From positions 62,001 through 126,000 of the forward strand of contig CAYRSC010000004.1 in NCBI GenBank assembly GCA_964427155.1: a DNA stretch of 64,000 nucleotides, read 5' to 3'. Numbering within the stretch: position 1 is the stretch's first letter; every line of letters starts with the position of its first letter. Below, piece after piece: positions 50,642 to 58,397 of this stretch. A model generated the notes under the pieces. The model ran no database searches and was not told where the DNA came from. It was given only the letters and a program-made list of their open reading frames with translations. This stretch comes from Desulfothermus sp964427155. GTDB lineage: Bacteria; Desulfobacterota; Desulfovibrionia; Desulfovibrionales; Desulfothermaceae. The position numbers and the translations under genes are program-made.

Positions 50642-52355
50642 ACTCTCCAGTTGCCCCAAGGGATATAGCAGGGAATTGGATAAGGCCCTCCCCCCACAAA
50701 CTACAGTAGAGAGGATAGAGGGCCTTTTAAAAGGATTCGGCGACAAGATATTAAAGGAAACAAAACGGGTGGATACGGGACGACTGGGGATACCTGTATA
50801 TTTTTCCATCTACGGAGAACTAGCTCGCAAGATACTCCCCTCCCGCAAACAAATGGGAAAGGGTCCTTCCCCTGAACAGGCAAAGGCCTCAGCACTTATG
50901 GAGTTGGTGGAGAGATTCAGCTTTTTCTCCTTTTTTGAACAAAGTAATTTCTTCACCTCTCCCTGGAGAGATGCCATCCACTCCCTGGGAAAAGACAAAG
51001 TGATTCCCCTCTCTGAGATGTTAATGTCAGTGGAAGAAGAGCTAGATGAAAAACTGGCTGAAGAGGTCCTGAGCCTGGTGGAATGGAGATTTTGCAGGGC
51101 CTATGACCTCAGTGGGGACAGAGAAGTCCATGTCCCAATAGACTGGTTTAAAAGGCTCAATGAGTACAATGGCTCTTCTGCAGGCAATACCATGGAAGAA
51201 TCTATACTGCAGGGGGCCTGCGAACTTGTTGAAAGACATGTATGTGCCTTAATTGATGAAGAAAAAAAGGTCCTACCCACAATTGACCTTAAGGACATCA
51301 AAGACCCCATTCTAAAAGGGCTCATTTCCTCCTTTGAAAAAAATGGTATTGTCCTATATCTTAAGGATTTTTCCCTGGATATGGGAATACCCACTGTGGG
51401 TGCCCTTGCCTATGACCCCTCCACCTTCCCCCATGCCAGTGAGATAGTATTTACCGCGGGTACAGCCACCTCTCCTGAAAAGGCGGCCATAAGGGCCATC
51501 ACTGAAGTGGCCCAGCTTGCGGGAGACTTTTGTTCTGCAAGCAGATATGAGCCATCGGGGCTTCCAAAATTCAAAGACCTGGAAGAGGCCAGATGGGTCA
51601 CAGAGGGAGAGTTAACCTCTCTCTCATCTCTGCCCCATATAGGGCACAATGACATATATATAGAATTAAAGACCCTCGTATCCCTCCTGAAAGAGAGGGG
51701 GTTTTCCCTATATTCTGTGGACATCACACACCCAGATTTAAAGGTCCCTGCAAATTATAACTTTATCCCTGGATTTAGATTCAGGGAAAGGAGCCAGTAT
51801 CCCTCCCTGGGTCTCTTTGTGGGAAGGATGCTTGCCGAAGAATATCCTCCCTTAAGGGCCCATAAGGGCATTGAGAAGCTGGAGAGGATATATCCCGAGG
51901 GCTATTTTATACCCTTTTTCAAGGGACTTATCCTCTTGAGGGAAGAGAGGTTTGAAGAGGCCATCTCCCATCTAAAAAAGGCCCTCCCCCTCCAAAAGGG
52001 AAAAGAGGAGCGGGCAATGGTCCTCTTTTATATAGCCTCCTGTCTAAAGGGCCTCCACAGATATAACGAGGCCATCGCCTTCTTAGATGAAGCCATAGAC
52101 CTGGTGCCAGATAATAACATCTATTTTAACATGAGAGGGATATGTCACTTTAAGGAGGGCAGATACTTAGCCGCCTCTAGAGACTTTATAAATGCCCTAG
52201 ATATTGACAAGGGGAGTGCAATTGACCTGGCCAATCTGGGGATATGCTATCTAAAAATGGGCAAGAAGAAAGAGGGAATAGAATACCTACGCGATAGCCT
52301 TGAGATGGACCCCTCCCTTGACTTTGCCAGAGAATACCTGAAAAAAGAAGGGTGA
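50634..52355 (+). CDS. YcaO-domain protein with C-terminal TPR repeats
   Basis: 573 aa. YcaO domain (about 45-400) with the ATP-binding elements: 'KGPSPEQAKASALMELVERF' (76-95), 'GSSAGNTMEESILQGACELV' (180-199) and 'IRAITEVAQLAGDF'. YcaO enzymes activate amide carbonyls with ATP and install azolines, thioamides or related groups. From about residue 415 there are three or four TPR units ('GLILLREERFEEAISHLKKA', 'IASCLKGLHRYNEAIAFLDE', 'MRGICHFKEGRYLAASRDFI', 'LGICYLKMGKKKEGIEYLRD'), suiting protein partner binding. It lacks the proline-rich tail of azoline cyclodehydratases. It overlaps the methyltransferase and precedes dsrC. A link to sulfur transfer is inferred from position only. Confidence 0.9.
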   Translation: MIKLSSCPKGYSRELDKALPPQTTVERIEGLLKGFGDKILKETKRVDTGRLGIPVYFSIYGELARKILPSRKQMGKGPSPEQAKASALMELVERFSFFSFFEQSNFFTSPWRDAIHSLGKDKVIPLSEMLMSVEEELDEKLAEEVLSLVEWRFCRAYDLSGDREVHVPIDWFKRLNEYNGSSAGNTMEESILQGACELVERHVCALIDEEKKVLPTIDLKDIKDPILKGLISSFEKNGIVLYLKDFSLDMGIPTVGALAYDPSTFPHASEIVFTAGTATSPEKAAIRAITEVAQLAGDFCSASRYEPSGLPKFKDLEEARWVTEGELTSLSSLPHIGHNDIYIELKTLVSLLKERGFSLYSVDITHPDLKVPANYNFIPGFRFRERSQYPSLGLFVGRMLAEEYPPLRAHKGIEKLERIYPEGYFIPFFKGLILLREERFEEAISHLKKALPLQKGKEERAMVLFYIASCLKGLHRYNEAIAFLDEAIDLVPDNNIYFNMRGICHFKEGRYLAASRDFINALDIDKGSAIDLANLGICYLKMGKKKEGIEYLRDSLEMDPSLDFAREYLKKEG

Positions 52356-52439
52356 TAAGGTCCTATTTTTTTTGTTCTTGACAAATTGTGCCTTAAAAAT
52401 TTAAGCTGCGCTTACCTTTCTAAATTGGAGGGGAGGTTC

Positions 52440-52468
52440 TTGACTTAGGAGGCATGAGCTTTTACAAT
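52440..52468 (+). promoter_or_regulatory. Promoter of dsrC
   Basis: TTGACT (52440-52445), 17-bp spacer, TACAAT (52463-52468), with a predicted leader of about 70 nt. A second TTGACA at 52378 is less well placed. dsrC can therefore be expressed strongly apart from the ycaO gene. Confidence 0.65.
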
Positions 52469-52545
52469 TATGGAAGGGGGGCATTGCACCTTGCTTAAAA
52501 TTCCGTTCAGGAAAATAGAAAAAAACCAAAAAGGAGGTATTATCC

Positions 52546-52866
52546 ATGGCAACAACAGTTGAATTCAAGGGAAAGACCTTTGAAGTAGATGAGGACGGCT
52601 TCTTGCAGAATTTTGAGGACTGGTGCGAAGAGTGGGTAGAATACGTAAAGGAATCTGAGGGTATTAAAGAGCTTACAGACGAGCACTGGAAAGTGATTCG
52701 TTTCCTCCAGGACTATTATAAAAAGAATGGTATTGCTCCCATGGTTCGTATCCTCTCCAAGGTCACTGGATACAAGCTCAAAAAGATCTACGAGCTCTTT
52801 CCATCTGGTCCTGGAAAGGGAGCATGTAAGATGGCTGGTCTTCCCAAGCCAACTGGCTGTGTATAA
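52546..52866 (+). CDS. dsrC: Sulfur carrier protein DsrC
   Basis: 106 aa. The C-terminal arm has both functional cysteines, C94 and C105, in 'GKGACKMAGLPKPTGCV' with 10 residues between them and the second penultimate. This is the DsrC form that carries sulfur as a trisulfide between dissimilatory sulfite reductase DsrAB and the DsrMKJOP membrane complex, rather than the single-cysteine TusE form. The N-terminus 'FEVDEDGFLQNFEDWCEEWV' is typical. Strong AAAAAGGAGG ribosome binding site and own promoter. dsrAB is not in this window. This gene is the best marker for a sulfite/sulfate-reducing lifestyle here. Confidence 0.97.
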   Translation: MATTVEFKGKTFEVDEDGFLQNFEDWCEEWVEYVKESEGIKELTDEHWKVIRFLQDYYKKNGIAPMVRILSKVTGYKLKKIYELFPSGPGKGACKMAGLPKPTGCV

Positions 52867-52940
52867 CGGAGGAAAACATTTCATCTCTGTGGATGGGGTG
52901 GCATTATGGATGTCACCCTTTTTTTTTGGAGAAAGGAGCC

Positions 52941-53312
52941 ATGGAAATAGACAGGGAGATTGCAAGACTAAAAAAATTACCTGGATTTAAGGAACAGGTG
53001 GGGATGATACTAATCCATAATGGAGTGGTTAGAGGCACCTCTTTAAAGGGCAAAAATGTAACTGCCCTTAGAGTAAAACCTCACTATGACAAAATAGAAG
53101 AGCTGATACATATATATGAGCGACAAAAGGGCATATTTAAGATAGTGGTAGAGGCCAGAGAAGGGGTCTTCTCCCCAGGTGAAGACCTTCTATGGATAAT
53201 AGTGGCCGGGGATGTGAGAGAAAATGTAAAAAAGGTCCTTTCTTCCCTCCTAGACGATATCAAGGCCAAGGCCATAGAAAAAGAGGAATACACACAAACA
53301 GATCCCCTTTAA
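52941..53312 (+). CDS. MoaE-like protein (molybdopterin synthase large subunit family)
   Basis: About 123 aa. Fits MoaE by layout: 'VGMILIHNGVVRGTSLKGKN' (usually GAVVSFVGTVRD), 'VTALRVKPHYDKIEELIHIY', 'FKIVVEAREGVFSPGEDLLW' (usually VAIVHRVGxLxPGE), and 'VRENVKKVLSSLLDDIKAKA' leading to Lys-rich 'EKEEY'. The catalytic lysine of the W-K-K-E motif is not clearly conserved, so it may be a non-catalytic homologue. I start at the ATG before E-I-D-R-E with GGAG upstream; an in-frame ATG 48 bp earlier has no ribosome binding site. Follows dsrC by 74 bp; mobA lies close by on the other strand. MoaD is not seen. Confidence 0.75.
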   Translation: MEIDREIARLKKLPGFKEQVGMILIHNGVVRGTSLKGKNVTALRVKPHYDKIEELIHIYERQKGIFKIVVEAREGVFSPGEDLLWIIVAGDVRENVKKVLSSLLDDIKAKAIEKEEYTQTDPL

Positions 53313-53320
53313 AATTATTC

Positions 53321-53349
53321 TTGAAAAACAACTATCTTGCCTCTATACT
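53321..53349 (+). promoter_or_regulatory. Promoter of purM
   Basis: TTGAAA (53321-53326), 17-bp spacer, TATACT (53344-53349), about 120 bp before the purM start. Confidence 0.6.
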
Positions 53350-53469
53350 CTGTTGTGTCACTTCTTAAATCTAGTCTTAAAAAAGAGGAGAAATCCCACT
53401 AGAGAGGATGTAATACATATAGATATTGCATAGAAGACAGATTAGGTATCTTGTAGATAAGGGGGAAGC

Positions 53470-54513
53470 ATGACAGATCTTACCAGGGCATATAAGGAAG
53501 CAGGAGTAGATACAGAAGCGGCAGGGGGTTTTGTAAAAAGGATAAAAGAGATAGTAAAGAAGACCTATATTAAAGGAGTAATAAGTGATATTGGGCTGTT
53601 TGGGGGAATGTTTAAACTGGACATAACCACCTATTCCTCCCCTGTCCTAGTAGCCTCTGCAGATGGAGTTGGGACAAAACTCAAACTGGCCTTTGAGATG
53701 CAAAGGCATGAGGGAGTGGGGATAGACCTGGTGGCAATGAATGTAAATGATATTGTGGTACATGGAGCAAAACCCCTATTTTTTCTGGACTATCTAGCCA
53801 TGGGAAGATTGGATACAACCAAGGCCGAAGAGATAATAAAAGGAATTGCCAGAGGGTGTGAGATCGCGGGATGTGCCCTGCTTGGGGGAGAGACAGCAGA
53901 GCTTCCAGGTTTCTACAGAGAAGGAGAGTATGAACTCTCTGGTTTTTGTGTAGGGGTCACAGACAACTCCCGGATAATTGATGGCTCCAGCATAGGGGTG
54001 GGGAATATTATAGTGGGAATAGCCTCAAATGGGGTTCACTCCAATGGTTTTTCCCTCATTAGAAAAATATTAAAGGAAAAAGAGATCCCACTGGAGACCA
54101 CTATAGAAAATTGGGAAAAGACATTGGGAGAAGAGCTAATCACCCCCACCAAGATCTATGTGCCCAGTATATTAAATATATTACGGGACTTTGAAATCAA
54201 GGGCATGGCCCATATCACTGGGGGAGGGTTTTATGAAAACATATCCCGCATACTCCCTAGAGGGGTAAGGGCCCGAATAGACTTTTACTCCTGGCATAAA
54301 CCTCCTATCTTTCAGTGGATAAAAGAGATGGGCAACCTCTCCTGGGAAGAGATGATGGCCATCTTTAATTGTGGGATTGGCTTTGTACTTATTGTGGCTA
54401 AGGACCAGGTGGACGAGGTGGTGGGACGACTTCATGGTCTAAAAGAAGAGGCCTGGGTCATTGGAGAGATATTAAAAGAGGATGGCTCAGAAAAGGTAGA
54501 GATATATTTCTAG
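53470..54513 (+). CDS. purM: Phosphoribosylformylglycinamidine cyclo-ligase (AIR synthetase)
   Basis: Fifth step of purine synthesis: ATP-dependent closure of FGAM to aminoimidazole ribotide. 347 aa. Motifs: 'AYKEAGVDTEAAGGFVKRI', 'VASADGVGTKLKLAFE', 'GIDLVAMNVNDIVVHGAKPL', 'GGETAELPGFYREGEYELSG', 'GIASNGVHSNGFSLIRKI', 'GMAHITGGGFYENISRILP' and 'FNCGIGFVLIV'. Its 3' end overlaps mobA by 27 bp in convergent orientation. No other pur genes are adjacent. Confidence 0.97.
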   Translation: MTDLTRAYKEAGVDTEAAGGFVKRIKEIVKKTYIKGVISDIGLFGGMFKLDITTYSSPVLVASADGVGTKLKLAFEMQRHEGVGIDLVAMNVNDIVVHGAKPLFFLDYLAMGRLDTTKAEEIIKGIARGCEIAGCALLGGETAELPGFYREGEYELSGFCVGVTDNSRIIDGSSIGVGNIIVGIASNGVHSNGFSLIRKILKEKEIPLETTIENWEKTLGEELITPTKIYVPSILNILRDFEIKGMAHITGGGFYENISRILPRGVRARIDFYSWHKPPIFQWIKEMGNLSWEEMMAIFNCGIGFVLIVAKDQVDEVVGRLHGLKEEAWVIGEILKEDGSEKVEIYF

Positions 54514-55110
54514 AAGCCTTTTGTAATCCTCTGGGGTATTTATATTAAAAAATGATACCAGGGAGGGGTCAGATATGGCCACCTCCTCCTCACTTATCTC
54601 TTTCAGACTCACATACTTAAACACCTCACGAATGGCAAACCGTTTCTCCTGAAGGAGCCTTTCTATTACCGGGATGCACCTCTTAGAATATATGGCACAC
54701 AGGGGCTCATAAAATCCCCTTATTTTAGGTATGACCACATCCACCTCAGGGCTTATCTGGGAGAGTAAAAGAGAAATAACCTCTCCCCTTATTAGAGGAG
54801 TATCACACCCCACCACTAGATTAAAAAAAGAAGAGGAGTTCACTAGACCAGCATGGATTCCTGTAAGAGAAGAAAAAGATGGAAATATATCTTCCACTAT
54901 CTTGCAGGAGGACAGCTCATATAGGTGAGGCTCTTTGGTCACAAGGAGGACCTCTGCAAAAAAGCTCTCCATCCTCTCCTTGATTATCTCAATAAAGGTC
55001 CTTCCCCTCACCCTGAGGAGACACTTGTTCTCATATTCCATGCGAGAACTCTTTCCCCCGCATAAGATAATCCCTGAACATGTATCTATCTTTTGCTCTG
55101 GCCTATCCAT
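54487..55110 (-). CDS. mobA: Molybdenum cofactor guanylyltransferase
   Basis: Links GMP to molybdopterin to form the MGD cofactor of DMSO-reductase-family enzymes. 207 aa. Nucleotide motif 'IILCGGKSSRMEYENKCLL' (usually LAGGxSSRMGxDKxLL), 'SSLTGIHAGLVNSS', 'LVVGCDTPLIRGEVI', 'GFYEPLCAIYSKRCIPVIER' and 'FFNINTPEDYKRL'. The D-K of the first motif is E-N-K here, a small deviation. Close to the MoaE-like gene but on the other strand. It is followed upstream by rnz, whose stop is adjacent, so it may be transcribed with the khpA-rnz unit. Confidence 0.92.
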   Translation of the reverse strand: MDRPEQKIDTCSGIILCGGKSSRMEYENKCLLRVRGRTFIEIIKERMESFFAEVLLVTKEPHLYELSSCKIVEDIFPSFSSLTGIHAGLVNSSSFFNLVVGCDTPLIRGEVISLLLSQISPEVDVVIPKIRGFYEPLCAIYSKRCIPVIERLLQEKRFAIREVFKYVSLKEISEEEVAISDPSLVSFFNINTPEDYKRLLEIYLYLF

Positions 55111-55111
55111 A

Positions 55112-56035
55112 TTATGATTGAATATCTCTTTTTACCTGGGGAAGGGTTATCTTCATCCCATCATGGGCCACGTGCGTGTGGGGGAATATGGACCTGGCCT
55201 CCTCTTCAAAAGAGGAAAGATGGGGATATCTCTGGGAGAAATGCATAAGTATAAGCTTCCCCACCCCCCCCTTTAAGGCAATAGTTGCCGCCTCCCTAGA
55301 GGTAAGATGCATATACTCATGGGCAAGGGCCTCATCTTCCTGTAGATATGTAGCCTCACATGCCAGGACATCAACTCCCTTTGCAAGCCTTACTGCACCT
55401 TCACAGTAGCGAGTATCCATACAAAAGGCAAAGGATTGACTCTGTTTTTTCACCGCCACGTCCTCAAGATTCACCCTTTTGCCACTCACCTCTACCCATC
55501 CCTGTCGTTTCAACACCCCTATAAGCCTCCTCTCCATCTGGGGGGGCAATCTTTCGGGCACAATATTCCACTGGATGGGGTCTGAAATCCTGTAACCAAA
55601 GGTCTCCACCCCATGATCTAATCTTACCGCCTCCACCCTTAGCTCCCCTTGGACCTCCACAAAACCACTCTCCTCTACGGCCACAGGCACCAGCTCCACC
55701 CTGTTGTGAAACACAGCACAGGAGAGCAATGCCCTTAAAAACTTCTCTCCCCTTCGGGGATATATTATCTCTACTGGATGAGATACCTGATGAAGGGATA
55801 GTCTCTGAATCACCCCGGGAAGTCCCAGACAATGATCACCATGAAAGTGGGTGATGAATATCTTTCTTATCCTATTCAATGGGACCCCAAAGGTTACCAT
55901 CTGCCTCTGGGTCCCCTCGCCAGGGTCAAAGAGGAGATCCTCCTTGTCCCACCTTAAATAGAGAGCAACATGATTCCTATTCTTCTTGGGCACCTGTGCA
56001 GAGGTGCCCAAGACCACAATGGTTTTGGTGGCCAT
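55112..56035 (-). CDS. rnz: Ribonuclease Z
   Basis: tRNA 3'-end endonuclease, relevant here because two of the three tRNAs in the window lack an encoded CCA. 307 aa metallo-beta-lactamase fold: 'TSAQVPKKNRNHVALYLR', 'LLFDPGEGTQRQM', the metal motif 'ITHFHGDHCLGLPGVIQRL', 'DHGVETFGYRI', 'FCMDTRYCEGAVRLAKGVDV', 'ACEATYL' and 'HEYMHLTSREAATIALKGG'. It begins directly after the khpA stop. The exosite arm of long RNase Z is short, as in bacterial forms. Confidence 0.94.
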   Translation of the reverse strand: MATKTIVVLGTSAQVPKKNRNHVALYLRWDKEDLLFDPGEGTQRQMVTFGVPLNRIRKIFITHFHGDHCLGLPGVIQRLSLHQVSHPVEIIYPRRGEKFLRALLSCAVFHNRVELVPVAVEESGFVEVQGELRVEAVRLDHGVETFGYRISDPIQWNIVPERLPPQMERRLIGVLKRQGWVEVSGKRVNLEDVAVKKQSQSFAFCMDTRYCEGAVRLAKGVDVLACEATYLQEDEALAHEYMHLTSREAATIALKGGVGKLILMHFSQRYPHLSSFEEEARSIFPHTHVAHDGMKITLPQVKRDIQS

Positions 56036-56275
56036 CTATTCTTCATCCACCACTATTAACTGATACTCCTTTTTGTGCTTCTTCGCTACTGCCGCAAGTA
56101 ATATCCTCAAGGACTCTATCATCTTTCCCCTCTTACCAATTACCTTTCCCATATCTTCTTTAGCCACCCTCAACTCCAGAAGAGGCATCCTTATGTTCTC
56201 TAAATTTTCCTCTACCACCACCTCTTCTGGCCTGTCCACGATCTCTTTTACCAGTCTTTCAATAAATTCCTTCAT
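56036..56275 (-). CDS. khpA: KH-domain RNA-binding protein KhpA
   Basis: 79 aa, single KH domain with 'LRVAKEDMGKVIGKRGKMIE' containing the GxxG loop (G-K-R-G), followed by 'LRILLAAVAKKHKKEYQL'. Such proteins bind RNA and are often encoded next to rpsP/rimM; here it lies upstream of rnz instead, with no space between them. Likely role in RNA metabolism or translation. Confidence 0.92.
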   Translation of the reverse strand: MKEFIERLVKEIVDRPEEVVVEENLENIRMPLLELRVAKEDMGKVIGKRGKMIESLRILLAAVAKKHKKEYQLIVVDEE

Positions 56276-56387
56276 CTCTAAGCTACCTGTGGTTAAAAGT
56301 GAGTCATGGGTAAGATATGTGCCTCATCCAAAATTATAATACTTTTAAAACATAGCCAAAGAGATGACAAGAACAAATAAAACTTAA

Positions 56388-57188
56388 TTACGTGGACAAA
56401 TCAAGTCCATAAAATCTAATGGCGTTTGTAGTGATCATCATCTCCTTTTCCCTCACCGGAACATATCCTCCCTTTACAAAATTAAGATATGGAAGAGATA
56501 TCTTGCGTCCACTATCACTATTTAAGATTATCTTTTCTATTGGATAACGCCCCTGCTCCACTATCTTTTGAACATCCTGGGGTGTCGTTTTACCATATTG
56601 AAGGGTCATGCCAATAACAGGCTCCAGGTCCCTCACCAGGGAAAGGGTGGAGAGGGTTACATGCTCTATAAGCACATAGGACCTCAGATCAGGATATTCC
56701 TCCAAGACCCTTAGTATCTTTTCTGTGATACGTTCCTTATCCCGCCGGGGAGTGTGGATCCCTATCTTTTTTCCCTCTACAAAACATTCACTGGCAAAAT
56801 CAAGGTGTGCCCTTAATATCTCCATCTCCACATCATCTCCCCTTTCAAGACCTATCTCCCCCAAGCCAACACAAAGGGGATCCTTTAAATGTCTTATAAG
56901 CCCCTGTTTTAGGACATCAGAAAAACCTGCCCCCTGTTTAAGTTCATCACATATAGTCCTGGGGTGTATCCCCACCATATAGAAAAAAGGAAGATGTTTA
57001 TTAAACTCATGGGTAAGGTCTCTCAATTGGTCCCAGTAAGATAGATACCCTTCCACTGAAGATATCCTCTCATTATATGACCAGTTTATCCCACTTATGC
57101 CTGCGTCATAGTAAATGTCAGGAAATTTTTCTTCACAGCTATGAAGGATATCCCCATGCAGATGTGCATCAATTGCCTGTATATTCAT
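56388..57188 (-). CDS. TatD-like metal-dependent hydrolase
   Basis: 266 aa TIM-barrel amidohydrolase. 'AIDAHLHGDIL' (HxH), 'MVGIHPRTI', 'VGLGEIGLERGDDVEME', 'GKKIGIHTPRRDKERIT', 'YVLIEHVTLSTL' and 'IILNSDSGRK' follow the TatD order of metal ligands (H, H, E, H, H, D). It differs from typical TatD by longer loops and a His-Thr-Pro-Arg-Arg segment as found in archaeal-type relatives. Strong ribosome binding site AAAGGAGG. Starts directly after the MFS gene stop; same operon. Substrate unknown; DNase activity should not be assumed. Confidence 0.82.
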   Translation of the reverse strand: MNIQAIDAHLHGDILHSCEEKFPDIYYDAGISGINWSYNERISSVEGYLSYWDQLRDLTHEFNKHLPFFYMVGIHPRTICDELKQGAGFSDVLKQGLIRHLKDPLCVGLGEIGLERGDDVEMEILRAHLDFASECFVEGKKIGIHTPRRDKERITEKILRVLEEYPDLRSYVLIEHVTLSTLSLVRDLEPVIGMTLQYGKTTPQDVQKIVEQGRYPIEKIILNSDSGRKISLPYLNFVKGGYVPVREKEMMITTNAIRFYGLDLST

Positions 57189-58334
57189 CTATACCTCCTT
57201 TAATGGCTTTGACAAATAAAAGTATATAGTGCTCAATATAACAATAAAAGTAGATATATAAAAAATAGCATCAAGAGACATATGTTCTCCAATGATACCA
57301 AACACCAGGGGGGATAGGAATGCTGAAGAAGTAATCACTGTAAATCTAAGTCCCATACCTATACCAGAGGTGTCAGGAGTAAGCTGTTCTGAAATAAGAT
57401 ACATGGAAAGTGGCTGAGATATACCAAATCCACATCCCCATAGCAGAAGGCCCAGTATGATAAAATAACTCAAAGAAAAGCTAGCAATAATACCCACCCC
57501 CAGAAACAATAGGGCCATAACCACATAAATGGATTCTTCCTTCCCTATCCACCTTAAAATCCTGTCCATAACGAGACGAATAATGGCCATGGATATGGAA
57601 AAAAGGGACAAAAAGGTCCCAATGTCCATTTTTGAAAAGCCCCTTCCCTTCAGGAGGAGGGGGAGGAAGGACCCCTTGAGACAGGTAATAAAGACCACCA
57701 CAAAGGTAAATACTAGGAGCCTCACCAGGGACCTTTTCTGGAGCAGGGCCCTTACCTGAGAGGAGAGAGACACATTAGAATCCCTCTTCTCTCTAGTAGA
57801 GGAATCCCCTCCCCCAATAAAACCAAGCCCCAGAAAGGCCAAGATATTTATCAAGGTAACTATCCAAAAGAGGGGTCTGTATCCCCAGGAAGATGCCACA
57901 AGCCCTCCTAAAAAGGGACCAATTATCTGTCCCACAGATGCATTAAAAGAAATAAAGGCAAAGGCCCTTGCCCTTGTGGGAGGGGGTTCAAAGAGGGAGA
58001 TGTGGGTTTGAGAGCCCACTATTATCATAAGGAAACCAATGCCAGAAAAGAGCTGAGAGATGAGGATATATAAAAACCCACCCTTTAACAGTAAAAAGGC
58101 CCCCCCGAGAAGATTGCTAAGGATCCCACAGGCAATTATCCATCTGGTGGAGATAACATCACTTAATCTCCCCACAAATATGCCCAGAAAGATAGAAAGT
58201 ACACTATGAGCGGCAATAAGCCCTCCTATGGCAGAGGGGCCAAGCCCCAGGGAGGCGGCATAGAGCGGGATAATTGGAAAGAGCATCCCATGACGCACAA
58301 AGTGGATGAGATAGATGAGAGCGAGTCCTTTCAC
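57189..58334 (-). CDS. Major facilitator superfamily transporter
   Basis: 381 aa with twelve predicted TM helices in two halves. The first half carries 'GLGPSAIGGLIAAHSVLSIF' and the loop 2-3 motif 'GIFVGRLSDVISTRWII' (the MFS G-x3-D-R signature, here GRLSDV). 'GRGFSKMDIGTFLSLFSISM' begins the second half. GTG start lies right after a T run and has no clear ribosome binding site, so the start is uncertain. It abuts the TatD-like gene. Its C-terminal region (57189-57330) is AT-rich relative to its surroundings. Substrate cannot be inferred. Confidence 0.87.
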   Translation of the reverse strand: MKGLALIYLIHFVRHGMLFPIIPLYAASLGLGPSAIGGLIAAHSVLSIFLGIFVGRLSDVISTRWIIACGILSNLLGGAFLLLKGGFLYILISQLFSGIGFLMIIVGSQTHISLFEPPPTRARAFAFISFNASVGQIIGPFLGGLVASSWGYRPLFWIVTLINILAFLGLGFIGGGDSSTREKRDSNVSLSSQVRALLQKRSLVRLLVFTFVVVFITCLKGSFLPLLLKGRGFSKMDIGTFLSLFSISMAIIRLVMDRILRWIGKEESIYVVMALLFLGVGIIASFSLSYFIILGLLLWGCGFGISQPLSMYLISEQLTPDTSGIGMGLRFTVITSSAFLSPLVFGIIGEHMSLDAIFYISTFIVILSTIYFYLSKPLKEV

Positions 58335-58397
58335 AAAAAAAGTCTTTAATTTTAGTAAAGTAAAAAGTCAATGGAGTTCACAAGTTGAAAGATTCCC

